From: UBA9653 sp014859835
Lineage (GTDB): Archaea > Thermoplasmatota > Thermoplasmata > UBA10834
Reading direction: 5' to 3'
NCBI GenBank assembly: GCA_014859835.1
Contig: JACZKW010000102.1
Location: 1 to 47,545 of the forward strand
DNA: 47,545 bases
Position numbers and translations under genes: made by a program
In this document: one piece after another, positions 15,495 through 24,066 of the stretch
Layout: every line of letters starts with the position of its first letter
Position numbering within the stretch: position 1 is the first letter of the stretch
The notes under the pieces: generated by a model
Told to the model about the DNA's origin: nothing
Database searches by the model: none
What the model saw: the letters and a program-made list of their open reading frames with translations, nothing else

Positions 15495-16367
15495 ATGGAG
15501 AGCTGGTTCCTACTAGCGGCGGTTGTTGCCCTCTTCTGGGGTCTTAGCGGTGTATTCGCCAAGTACAGCACTGGTCGCCTAGGCGTAGCTAGGGTCGCAC
15601 TCCTGATCACACTGGTCGAAGGTGTGATGTATACCATTGCGTTCCTGCTCTGGCGTGAGGACATCCCCATATCCCTCGGCGATGCCCTGCTCGCGGCAAG
15701 CTCCTGCATAATAGGGATATCTGGTTTCCTATGCTATTTCGAGTCTATATTGGAGGGGCAGGTGGCCATAGCCGGGACGATATCCGCCGCATATCCTGCA
15801 CTCACAGTCTTGGGGGCGGTCCTTCTCCTATCCGAAGAGCTCAGTTTCACACAGGTGATGGGAGTGGCAGCCATAGTGGCAGGGGTAATTGCCCTATCGT
15901 ATGAGCCTGACAAGAAAGCAGTCAACGCATTGAGCAAGCGATCGATGATATTCGCGATAATTGCATTCTTTGCATGGGGTGTATGGAGTCTGTCCTCAAA
16001 GGTAGCTATCGATCGCGTTGGCCCAGGGAACCTATTTGGCTTCTACGTCCTTTCATCGTTGACCGCGCCCTTGATCTACGCATGGGCTCGGAGGATCAGG
16101 CCTGCACCAATGAGGTCTGAAGACCCGACACGAATGGCTTGGACATTCGGTGTTGTAGCCCTGTCATTGAATGTGGTCGGCGCATTCGCGTACACGTACG
16201 CGCTCGAGGGAGGCAACGCATCGTTGGTGGTGCCAATATCAAGTGCATATCCCATAGTGACTGTGATATTGGCCCTTTCCATTCTCAAGGAGAAGATCAA
16301 CTGGGTCCAGGCCGTAGCAGTCATGACTGTCGTCTTCGGCTTGACATTGATCGGCATTTCCATGTAG
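15495..16367 (+). CDS. EamA-type drug/metabolite transporter
   Basis: A 290-residue integral membrane protein with about ten helices arranged as two EamA repeats (roughly 1-138 and 150-290). Repeat marks such as LFWGLSGVFAKYS and AFFAWGVWSLSSKVA at the starts, and ISAAYPALTVLGAVLLLSEE and ISSAYPIVTVILALSILKE near the ends, are clear. Members export or exchange amino acids, nucleotide precursors or other metabolites; the substrate cannot be told from sequence. It precedes tRNA-Arg and has no obvious operon partner. Confidence 0.88.
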   Translation: MESWFLLAAVVALFWGLSGVFAKYSTGRLGVARVALLITLVEGVMYTIAFLLWREDIPISLGDALLAASSCIIGISGFLCYFESILEGQVAIAGTISAAYPALTVLGAVLLLSEELSFTQVMGVAAIVAGVIALSYEPDKKAVNALSKRSMIFAIIAFFAWGVWSLSSKVAIDRVGPGNLFGFYVLSSLTAPLIYAWARRIRPAPMRSEDPTRMAWTFGVVALSLNVVGAFAYTYALEGGNASLVVPISSAYPIVTVILALSILKEKINWVQAVAVMTVVFGLTLIGISM

Positions 16368-16420
16368 CCATGATCTTCAAATTTGACAAGACGACCATGG
16401 ACCGCCGGCATTGCCAAGGT

Positions 16421-16430
16421 AGATATACGC
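16421..16430 (+). promoter_or_regulatory. TATA box for tRNA-Arg
   Basis: AGATATACGC is centred 26 nt before the first base of tRNA-Arg at 16451, the expected archaeal spacing. Confidence 0.5.
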
Positions 16431-16450
16431 ACTCTGCTTTTCGACTGACT

Positions 16451-16550
16451 GGGCCTGTAGTGTAGCTTGGATATCACAGGGGCTTCCGGAGCCTCGAACT
16501 CGGGTTCGAAAGACGTCAATGATATGCGTCCGAAATTCCCGACAGGCCCG
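16451..16550 (+). tRNA. tRNA-Arg (anticodon CCG) with a T-loop intron
   Basis: The acceptor stem GGGCCTG pairs perfectly with CAGGCCC (16543-16549) and the discriminator is G. The anticodon arm GGGGC-TTCCGGA-GCCTC gives anticodon CCG. The T-stem TCGGG (16500-16504) pairs with CCCGA (16538-16542), but 33 bases lie between the strands instead of 7. Removing 26 bases (16511-16536) leaves the canonical T-loop TTCGAAT. CCA is not encoded. The anticodon loop itself has no intron. The mature tRNA is 74 nt with the discriminator. Confidence 0.92.
16511..16536 (+). other. 26-nt archaeal tRNA intron in the T-loop
   Basis: The precursor folds into a textbook bulge-helix-bulge: the T-stem, a central 4-bp helix TTCG/CGAA (16505-16508 with 16531-16534), 3-nt bulges AAA (16509-16511) and ATT (16535-16537) on opposite strands, then GACG/CGTC (16512-16515 with 16527-16530) closing an 11-nt loop. 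Cutting each bulge after its second base gives a canonical T-loop. The tRNA splicing endonuclease is not encoded in this window. Confidence 0.88.
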
Positions 16551-16597
16551 CCTCCACTCCCATCACAATATTATACTGGGCTCCCTTTTTCTAGACG

Positions 16598-17767
16598 ATG
16601 CATCTCACTTCGAAGGAAGAGCGGATTCTGAAAGGCGAGGAAGGGCCCGGGAGACAGAAGGCAATAGAGCTTCTGGTCGCTCTAGGTGATATCTATGGCG
16701 CGAAGAGACTCGTCCCGATATCATCGGCCCAGGTCTCAGGAGCGTCATTCAAGACGGTCGGGGATGCGGGAATAAAATTTATCGAGGATTTCTCGTCAGA
16801 GGCACATGTTTCAGTGAGGGCTTCCGTCAACCCTTTGGGCATGGATGTGTTGAGATGGCGATCGATGGGTATCGACGAGAGATTCAAGGCGAAGCAGATG
16901 AGGATCATCAGAGCATATGCTTCGATGGGCCTTGAACCGTTATACAGTTGCACGCCCTACCTGGCTGGCAATCGACCCCGGGCCGGACAACATATCGCGT
17001 GGGCAGAGTCGTCCGCTACGGTATTCGCGAACTCCGTATTAGGGGCGTTGACCAACCGAGAGGGTGGACCTTCTGCATTGGCAGCTGCCGTCATCGGCAA
17101 GACGGCCGAGTACGGGCTGCATCTCATCGAGAACAGACTTCCCAGCGTGCAGATAGATTTGGAATCGATACCTCAAGGCTCTGTGCCGTTGTTGGGTTAT
17201 GTCGTCGGTAGGATAGCTGGCAACAGGATACCCTACATCACTAACCTGACTTTGACGAATGATGAACACAAATCATTCGGAGCCGCAATGGCCGCCACGA
17301 GTGCCGTATCGATGTATCTCTACGGCAAACGCGGGGTCAGATCGAAGATTGATACAAGCAGGATAGAGGAATGTGTTTCGCTCCCTGAATCCGAATTGAA
17401 GGAATGCCAGGATTCTCTCTCTGGCGATGATTCATGGGACCTGGTGGCGATAGGATGCCCCCACTGTTCCACCCAGGAGCTGCGCAGGATGGCTCGGACT
17501 CTGGACGGAAAGCGCCCTCGAAAGGACTGCAACGTCTGGTTCTGCACTTCGCGCAAAGCATATGCCAACGCACCTGACGCAGTCAAGACCTTGAAGCGCT
17601 TCGGGAAAGTACTATGCGATACATGCATGGTGGTCGCACCGATCGAGAAGCTGTTCAAGAGGACCGCCTCGGACTCGGGCAAGGCTATGGTATATCTGCC
17701 GACCCTTGGAAAACAGAGGGCGACCTTCAGAACCACGGACCAACTCTTGGAGGCGATATCACGATAA
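16598..17767 (+). CDS. phosphomevalonate dehydratase large subunit (aconitase X catalytic domain)
   Basis: A 389-residue iron-sulfur dehydratase of the aconitase X family. In archaea the large and small subunits together dehydrate mevalonate 5-phosphate to trans-anhydromevalonate 5-phosphate in the modified mevalonate pathway to isoprenoid lipids. Visible marks are VPISSAQVSGASFKTVGDAG near the N-terminus, YSCTPYL, GCPHCS near residue 287 and LCDTCMVVAP near 343, whose cysteines are probable cluster ligands. The length is normal. Its stop codon overlaps the expected start of the small subunit. Other pathway genes are not in the window. Confidence 0.9.
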   Translation: MHLTSKEERILKGEEGPGRQKAIELLVALGDIYGAKRLVPISSAQVSGASFKTVGDAGIKFIEDFSSEAHVSVRASVNPLGMDVLRWRSMGIDERFKAKQMRIIRAYASMGLEPLYSCTPYLAGNRPRAGQHIAWAESSATVFANSVLGALTNREGGPSALAAAVIGKTAEYGLHLIENRLPSVQIDLESIPQGSVPLLGYVVGRIAGNRIPYITNLTLTNDEHKSFGAAMAATSAVSMYLYGKRGVRSKIDTSRIEECVSLPESELKECQDSLSGDDSWDLVAIGCPHCSTQELRRMARTLDGKRPRKDCNVWFCTSRKAYANAPDAVKTLKRFGKVLCDTCMVVAPIEKLFKRTASDSGKAMVYLPTLGKQRATFRTTDQLLEAISR

Positions 17768-18543
17768 TAAAGGGAAGGTGCATCAGAGCTGGCATCGCAA
17801 AGGGCCCGGTACTGGCCAGCAGCATCCCACTCTCATTCCTGGGAGGAGTGGACTCGAAGACCGGCCGGATCCTCGATCCAGAATGCGAGTGCAGGGGCAA
17901 GAGCGTTTCAAAGACCGTTCTGGCTTTCCCCTATGGTAAGGGCAGCACGGTCGGCTCCTATTCGATGTATCAGCTCAAGATCCGGAATGCATCTCCGGCT
18001 GCTATAGTCAATACAATCGCGGAGCCTATTGTGGCGACGGGCGCGATAATCGCGGGCATCCCGATGATAGATGGCATCGACGTATCCCTCTTGAGGACGT
18101 CGGATAAAGCCCTAGTCGATGCAGAGTCAGGGAGTCTCGAGTTGAGGAATGTCGAGGAGAAACAGGTCGTCACTAACATTCTCAGACATAAAGGGAAGAT
18201 ACTCCTGTTGCAGAGAAGCGTGGAGGTCGGTTCCTATCGCGGACTATGGGCCGGAGTTTCGGGGTTCATAGAGCCGGGAGAGGATCCAAAGGTTGCCGCA
18301 AAACGTGAACTCGAGGAGGAAGTCAGTTTGAAGAACGCCCGCATGGCCCGCTCGATCGACCCTCAGAGCTTCAGAGACGGCGACGTCGTGTGGACCGTAC
18401 ACTCATTCCTATTCGATGTGCGCGATCCACAGGTATCGATAGACTGGGAACACCAAGGCTATGAATGGGTATCTCCAGAGGACGTCGGCAGATTCCCCAC
18501 AGTCCCCGGATTGCAGAAGATCGTCTGCAAACTGCTGTCCTGA
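17764..18543 (+). CDS. phosphomevalonate dehydratase small subunit fused to a Nudix domain
   Basis: About 259 residues. Residues 1-127 are the aconitase X swivel domain (DUF126), with PLSFLGGVDSKTG and PYGKGSTVGSYS. Residues about 133-259 form a Nudix hydrolase domain: the box runs from G167 (GFIEPGE) to RELEEEVSL at 181-189, with the box Gly replaced by Ser188. Such small subunits are normally only about 130-140 residues. No ATG, GTG or TTG lies near the expected start. The family start aligns with ATA at 17764, which overlaps the large-subunit TAA as ATAA, 10 nt after GGAGG. The nearest in-frame ATG is at 17614, deep inside the large subunit, so the start is uncertain. Confidence 0.85.
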   Translation: MIKGRCIRAGIAKGPVLASSIPLSFLGGVDSKTGRILDPECECRGKSVSKTVLAFPYGKGSTVGSYSMYQLKIRNASPAAIVNTIAEPIVATGAIIAGIPMIDGIDVSLLRTSDKALVDAESGSLELRNVEEKQVVTNILRHKGKILLLQRSVEVGSYRGLWAGVSGFIEPGEDPKVAAKRELEEEVSLKNARMARSIDPQSFRDGDVVWTVHSFLFDVRDPQVSIDWEHQGYEWVSPEDVGRFPTVPGLQKIVCKLLS

Positions 18544-18549
18544 GCAGGC

Positions 18550-21500
18550 TCATCCAGTTATGGTGTAGTCTACCTCTCGCTCCAGCAGATTGAGCTGATG
18601 GCTCTCAAGTGTCGACTTGTTCACAGCCATGAGGAGTATGGATTGATTGATCGCGACCTGATCCCTTAGAGATTGTATCAGCCTCAACACGGTTATGAAA
18701 TTGTTATTGGTGATCAGATACTCCAGGCCGTCCAGAAGCACGATTCCTCCACCCGGTTGCGAGAGGAATTGTTCCAGGGAGACGCTCAGCTTCTCGAGGT
18801 CCTTCGGTCTGATGGCGTTCTCGCGACCTACATTCGAGAGCCAAACCAATGGCGTATCCTTGAGATCGAATTTGGTGCGTATCTTCGCGGGATAATTCCT
18901 CGTGACACAATATCCCTTCATGCCCTTATTGAGCGCGCTTACGAACAGACTGTACGATGTCTCGGGCCTCTCCTCTTCGACAAGGTATGAAAACGACCTC
19001 TCGAGATCGCTCACGCCTGGCTCTATCTTCTTGGGTGGTACTTGAGCAGCTCCATCAGAAACGGAAGGGTTCATGGATGCGTCCAATAACTGGGTTGCGA
19101 CATCGAGACTTATTCCGTCCACCTTCATCATGTCGTCCACAGAAGCGTTCCTGATGGATTCATCGGACACGAAACCTGCCCTATACAATTGATCCGCGAG
19201 CGATGCCGTTATGCCAGGAACGGCTTTCAATCGCTCGATGAATTCGTTCTTGGATGGGGCAGCTGATACATCTGCGGTAGCCTGCACGACACTCGGGGCT
19301 GGCGGTGCTGCGGGAGCTGGTTCCGTAGGGACGACCCCATTTAGATGGTCATGGATCTTCTTAGCATCGACGTTCGTGACGCCATCGATCGAGGCTATGT
19401 CTTCGATCAATGCGTTCTTGAGGGCGTCAATCGTGGTGTAGCCATGGTCGAAGATCTTGAGCGCCTTTTCGGCGGTCATGCCAGGAATCGCTCCGAGCTC
19501 GTCCAATGCCTTCTTCATCTTAAGTGAGGTTATGCCTATCAGAAGTTGTTCATTCGAGACATTCCACTCGACGATGTATTCCCCTCTTGGAGAATTGGCG
19601 ACCTCGAGTCGTTTGGCCCTGGTCTCCCTTGAGATATGGTCCTTCCAGCTCTCTATGGCGTTCTCGATCTTGCGCGAACACTCTATCTCTACCCTTATGA
19701 ATTCCTCCACGTTGAGGCCCATGTCCTTTCTCATCTGCTGTATCCGTCTGATGGTCTCCCTCGCGAATCCCTCCGCTTCCAGCGCAGGGGTCTCCTCGAG
19801 GTCGACATAGAATAGACCCTTAGAGAACTCGTCACTGACCACATCTGGTGGGAGCGTCGAAGTGAAGGACACCATGTTCGGAAGGATCTTGACGAGTTGG
19901 CCCTCGATACCGAGTGAGTACTCGCCCTTGTCGATACCGGCCTTGATCGACTTTGCAGGCCTGTTCTTGAGAAGAACCGCGATCTTGCTAGACCACTGGC
20001 GATAGACCTTCCCTATGGCGTTGGGGTTCGGAACCACGCTCAGGACCATCTCGTCCCATTCCTCACCTACCGGCACGACATGCATATCCTTGATGTTGTT
20101 CTGGGACAGGATGACATTCTTGAGCTGTATCAGTGCATCAGCGACATCATCATTCTGCGGCTTGATGATGATGCGCTTCAAGGGCCATCGGAGGTTCACA
20201 TTCGCCTCCTGGCGTATGCGGGCGATCACCTCGGATATCTCCCTTACGAGGTCCATGCCCTCTTCCAGACCCTCATCGATCCAACTGGGATCATGCGCTG
20301 GCCATTGAACCATGTGCACACTCTCAGGCCTTGAGTTGAGGTTGGTGTAGATGGCTTCGCAAACATGAGGTGCTATTGGAGCGAGCATGGTCGCAGATGT
20401 GGACAGCGCCTCGTGCAGCACTTTGAACGCAGCGGTCTTGTCCCTGTCATCCCCCTCCTTCCAGAGTCTATCCCTCACGACCTTGACGTACCATCGCGAG
20501 AGGTCCGTCACTATGAAGTCCTCGAGTATCCTCGCCGCTCGATGCACCTCATATATCTCCATTGCCTGCGTGAAGTCCCTCTTCATCGTCTCGATGCGGG
20601 AGAGCATCCATCGATCCTCTGGTCTGAAGGTCTCCCTGAGGGATTGGGTCCGCCATTGTGATTCGTCGAATTTATCTATCGACATGTACAGTACTGCGAA
20701 TTTGTAGACGTTCCAGAAGATGTTTATAGTCCTGTTAGCCGCCTTGACGCCCTCAGTCTGGAAGAGAATGTCCTCCCAAGGGGCGTTGGCCTTCAGGAGA
20801 TATAGTCTCAGCGCATCAGCGCCAAGTGTGTTCACGGCACCTATAGGGTCTATTGCAGTGCCTTCGCTCTTAGACATGGCCTCTCCCTGGGGCGTAAGTG
20901 CCCAGCCGTGCATGAGAACGGAATTGTATGGTGATCTGCCGAATGCAACAACTCCCGTCACTAGCTGAGAGTAGAACCAGCCTCGGGTCTGATCGTGGGC
21001 CTCGGTGACCCACTCGCTTGGCCACCATTTGTCGAAGTCATCCTTGCTCGCTGGGTATCCCAAGGACGCCCAAGAACAGACTCCCGCGTCGAACCAGACA
21101 TCCAGAACATCTGGTGTCCTTGTCATCGTCTGCCCGCACTTCTCGCAGTCGAATGTGATATTATCGATCCAGGGGCGATGCACATCCATACCGTCTACGT
21201 ATCCTCTGCCAGACTTGAGCTCCTCAATCGATGAGATTACCTTTACGTTGCCGCATGCGCATCTCCAGATGGGAACGGGTGTCCCCCAGTACCTCTGCCT
21301 GCTGATGCACCAGTCCCTTGCATTTGCTATCCAATCCTTCTCCCTGGATGAGCCAGCCCAGTCGGGGTACCACTTGATCTGGTCGTTGGCAGCTTCAAGC
21401 TGCGCCTTTATGTCGGTGACCTTCAGGAACCATTGCTCGGTTATCCTGTATATGACTGGCCTCTTACATCGCCAGCAGTGCCCGTATCTGTGCGTGATCT

Positions 21501-22674
21501 GCCCTTCATGGAACATGGCACCTCTGTCGACGAGATCTGATTTGATAAGGTCATTTGATTCTCTGACGCTCTTCCCTGCATACCTCTCACCCACATCATC
21601 TGTGTAAGACCCCGTCTCATCCACGGGCGAGAACGGTTCGATATCGTGCGCGATGCCTATGTCGAAGTCATCAGGACCGTGCCCTGGAGCTATATGCACG
21701 ATGCCAGTGCTCTCGGCGGTGACCGTTTCAGAAGGCACGACAGCATGGACCCATTCGCCCTTTATCTGCTGCTGGTATGGCACCACATCAGCGAGTGGGT
21801 GTCTGTAATGCAAGCCCAGTAAGTCTGCGCCCTTCATCGTCTCTAGAATCTTGAGCTCCTCGATCCCCGCGGTATTCCTGAGCTCTTCTACCTTCTCTTC
21901 GAGGAATATCAGCTTCTCTTCCGTCCCTCCCCTCCGCACCCATACCTTCGCGTATGTAAACTCGGGGTGAACGGCAGCAGCCAGGTTCCCAGGTATGGTC
22001 CAGGGGGTCGTCGTCCATATTAGTAGAGACTCATCGTCCGTCCCCTCGATCTGGAACTTGACGTATATTGATGGATCAGTCTCGTCCCAATACTCTATCT
22101 CCGCCTCTGCAAGAGCCGTCTCGCACCGCGGGCACCATGGAAGGACCCTAAGGTCCGTCGTCAAGAGCTTCTTATCATGGGCCTGCTTGAGTGTCCACCA
22201 GACAGATTCCATGTATGACGGGTTCACCGTGAGGTAAGGACTATCCCAGTCCATCCACACACCGAGCAGTTTGAACTCGTCTGTCATCTTCGATTTGAAC
22301 TTGATCGCGAACTCGCGGCATGTGTTTACGAATTTGTCTATGCCATGCTCTTCGATGTCCTTCTTGTTCTTCATGGCGAGGGATTGCTCTACCTTTACCT
22401 CGATGGGGAGCCCATGCATGTCATAGCCTGGCTGGTCCCTTACCTGGAATCCTTGCATCCTCCGGAACCTGATGTAGGTGTCCTTCAGTATCTTGTTCCA
22501 TGCAGTACCTATGTGAATCGAGCCGGTCGTATACGGTGGGCCGTCGAGGAAGTAATAAGGCTTGCCTGACTCGCGAGCCTTCTTGACTTTCTCGTAGATC
22601 CGAGTACGGTCCCACTGCTCCCTCATGCCTTTCTCAAGCTGGACAGGGGAGTAATTCTCGTCTACTTGACGCAT
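18550..22674 (-). CDS. ileS: isoleucyl-tRNA synthetase with HhH and DUF835 C-terminal extension
   Basis: 1374 residues in one frame. Residues 1-1050 are a complete class Ia IleRS: the HIGH-type motif HIGT at 54-57, MSKS at about 600-603, editing domain, zinc-binding cysteine pairs (CWRC, CEKC) and anticodon-binding domain. Residues about 1051-1115 and 1142-1201 each resemble helix-hairpin-helix repeats (AIPGMTAEKALKIF and AVPGITASLADQLY), joined by a Pro/Ala linker. Residues 1224-1374 are a DUF835 domain. Archaeal IleRS normally ends near 1050. The Shine-Dalgarno GGAAG and a TATA box at 22709 support the start. It is the last gene of a minus-strand group with rpe and fen. Confidence 0.93.
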   Translation of the reverse strand: MRQVDENYSPVQLEKGMREQWDRTRIYEKVKKARESGKPYYFLDGPPYTTGSIHIGTAWNKILKDTYIRFRRMQGFQVRDQPGYDMHGLPIEVKVEQSLAMKNKKDIEEHGIDKFVNTCREFAIKFKSKMTDEFKLLGVWMDWDSPYLTVNPSYMESVWWTLKQAHDKKLLTTDLRVLPWCPRCETALAEAEIEYWDETDPSIYVKFQIEGTDDESLLIWTTTPWTIPGNLAAAVHPEFTYAKVWVRRGGTEEKLIFLEEKVEELRNTAGIEELKILETMKGADLLGLHYRHPLADVVPYQQQIKGEWVHAVVPSETVTAESTGIVHIAPGHGPDDFDIGIAHDIEPFSPVDETGSYTDDVGERYAGKSVRESNDLIKSDLVDRGAMFHEGQITHRYGHCWRCKRPVIYRITEQWFLKVTDIKAQLEAANDQIKWYPDWAGSSREKDWIANARDWCISRQRYWGTPVPIWRCACGNVKVISSIEELKSGRGYVDGMDVHRPWIDNITFDCEKCGQTMTRTPDVLDVWFDAGVCSWASLGYPASKDDFDKWWPSEWVTEAHDQTRGWFYSQLVTGVVAFGRSPYNSVLMHGWALTPQGEAMSKSEGTAIDPIGAVNTLGADALRLYLLKANAPWEDILFQTEGVKAANRTINIFWNVYKFAVLYMSIDKFDESQWRTQSLRETFRPEDRWMLSRIETMKRDFTQAMEIYEVHRAARILEDFIVTDLSRWYVKVVRDRLWKEGDDRDKTAAFKVLHEALSTSATMLAPIAPHVCEAIYTNLNSRPESVHMVQWPAHDPSWIDEGLEEGMDLVREISEVIARIRQEANVNLRWPLKRIIIKPQNDDVADALIQLKNVILSQNNIKDMHVVPVGEEWDEMVLSVVPNPNAIGKVYRQWSSKIAVLLKNRPAKSIKAGIDKGEYSLGIEGQLVKILPNMVSFTSTLPPDVVSDEFSKGLFYVDLEETPALEAEGFARETIRRIQQMRKDMGLNVEEFIRVEIECSRKIENAIESWKDHISRETRAKRLEVANSPRGEYIVEWNVSNEQLLIGITSLKMKKALDELGAIPGMTAEKALKIFDHGYTTIDALKNALIEDIASIDGVTNVDAKKIHDHLNGVVPTEPAPAAPPAPSVVQATADVSAAPSKNEFIERLKAVPGITASLADQLYRAGFVSDESIRNASVDDMMKVDGISLDVATQLLDASMNPSVSDGAAQVPPKKIEPGVSDLERSFSYLVEEERPETSYSLFVSALNKGMKGYCVTRNYPAKIRTKFDLKDTPLVWLSNVGRENAIRPKDLEKLSVSLEQFLSQPGGGIVLLDGLEYLITNNNFITVLRLIQSLRDQVAINQSILLMAVNKSTLESHQLNLLEREVDYTITG

Positions 22675-22708
22675 GATCCATCTTCCTTTGAACCATATTG
22701 ATGCGAGG

Positions 22709-22718
22709 TATTTTAAAC
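22709..22718 (-). promoter_or_regulatory. TATA box for ileS
   Basis: The minus strand reads GTTTAAAATACC across this site, centred near 22714, predicting a start near 22688 and a leader of about 13 nt before the ATG at 22674. The synthetase therefore probably has its own promoter behind fen. Confidence 0.45.
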
Positions 22719-22772
22719 ATGATGGACAAAGTATCGCCTATTGATTTTACGAGTTGGTCATTAGACCGAGCG

Positions 22773-23792
22773 TCAACCCCATTGATCCAGGCACCTCTGG
22801 TGGGACGATCTCTCGGCTAAATCGAGCTTCCCGAGGATGGTGTCTATCCTATCCACCGAAAATCCATGCATGTCGCACATCAGTCTGCGGATACCTTCCG
22901 CATCTATCATGCGCCAATCGAGGATGTATTCATCTGTAGTTGGCGGATCGAGGAATATCTTCCGTATATCATGGTAACCTGACGGAATCTCCACTTTGCC
23001 CTCGGACGCGAGTGATTCGAGGCTTCCTGCCCGCTTTATGGACACGAGTGCTCGTTTCGGTCCGATACCGTGCACTCCATCATTGAAATCCGTCCCTATC
23101 AATATCGCCATGTCAACCAATTGCTCTCGAGTCACCTCGAGTGCGGAGAGCACTTCGCCCAAATTCAGGATCTCAGGGACGACATCCTGGAACCTGCCCG
23201 AAGGAAGACGTCTTCTGCCTGCGAGCGTGAGATTCCTCAGGAGGGTGGTAGTGCCGAATAGGAGGGCATCGAAATCCTGGGACGCACCCGCCCAGACATC
23301 ACCCTTCTGGACCATGTACGCCATCTGAGCCTCTCCCTCGCTTGGCGCATCTATGGTCGGGACACCCATCAGACGCAGTAGCGACTTGGATTCTGAGATC
23401 ATGTCCTTATCGAGTCTAGATGACCTCGAAGCCAGGGACAGAGCCCTCTTCCGGTCTCCTCGTTCGAGGGCCAGTTTCCATTCCTTCTCGGCCTCCTCTC
23501 GGATTGCACGCCTCGCCTCTATCGTCTTTCGCTTCAGTTCCGGAGGCGTACCGTCGAATACGAATGCGGGACGAAGGCCGAATTGCATGAGACTCGAGGT
23601 CCTATAGAACAATCCCGACAGATGCGAGGTGACCCTCCCATCCCTGTCCATGAGCGGTGTGCCGTCAGGTTGGCGTATGCTAGAGAGGAATTGATAGATG
23701 GTATTGAACGCGTCTATCGCTACAGTTCTTCCCGTCAGGTCTTCTAGCTTGACGGGCTTCCCTCGTAATAGGGCGGATATGTCCACTCCCAT
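22773..23792 (-). CDS. fen: flap endonuclease 1
   Basis: A 339-residue structure-specific nuclease that removes 5' flaps during Okazaki fragment processing and repair. The N region holds D27 (VAIDAFNT) and D80 (FVFDGTPP); the I region holds E152/E154 (SEGEAQ), D173/D175 (SQDFDAL) and D235 (GTDFNDG). GVHGIGPKRA forms the helix-hairpin-helix for duplex binding. The length is normal. The extreme C-terminus QRCLDQWG resembles a PCNA-interacting peptide but ends in Trp-Gly instead of two aromatic residues. GAGGTT precedes the ATG. It lies between a small membrane-protein gene and ileS. Confidence 0.95.
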   Translation of the reverse strand: MGVDISALLRGKPVKLEDLTGRTVAIDAFNTIYQFLSSIRQPDGTPLMDRDGRVTSHLSGLFYRTSSLMQFGLRPAFVFDGTPPELKRKTIEARRAIREEAEKEWKLALERGDRKRALSLASRSSRLDKDMISESKSLLRLMGVPTIDAPSEGEAQMAYMVQKGDVWAGASQDFDALLFGTTTLLRNLTLAGRRRLPSGRFQDVVPEILNLGEVLSALEVTREQLVDMAILIGTDFNDGVHGIGPKRALVSIKRAGSLESLASEGKVEIPSGYHDIRKIFLDPPTTDEYILDWRMIDAEGIRRLMCDMHGFSVDRIDTILGKLDLAERSSHQRCLDQWG

Positions 23793-23843
23793 GGTACCGG
23801 AACCTCATAGGCCGTTATTCGACTGCCGGATAGACGAGTCATC

Positions 23844-24032
23844 CTATCGGGATGAGCCATTATCGTCCGACATCGGCACGAAGAATATCATGAATGCCAC
23901 TCCCAGCCAGACGATCGTTATGATAAATAGGAACACGTTGGCACCGAAGATTATCCCCATTGCAAGGAGTATCAGCGGGAGCCCGAATGTCAGGTAGCTC
24001 AGTATCGGATGTTGAGACAATCCTTCTGCCAT
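23844..24032 (-). CDS. small membrane protein, two helices
   Basis: A 62-residue protein with two predicted membrane helices (about 13-31 and 33-53) and a polar C-terminal tail SDDNGSSR. GGTGATT precedes the ATG at a usable spacing, and the gene fits tightly between rpe (34 nt upstream) and fen (51 nt downstream) on the same strand, which supports expression. The family is unknown. Confidence 0.6.
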   Translation of the reverse strand: MAEGLSQHPILSYLTFGLPLILLAMGIIFGANVFLFIITIVWLGVAFMIFFVPMSDDNGSSR

Positions 24033-24066
24033 GGTCTATCAATCACCTTGAACGACACGTGGGCTA

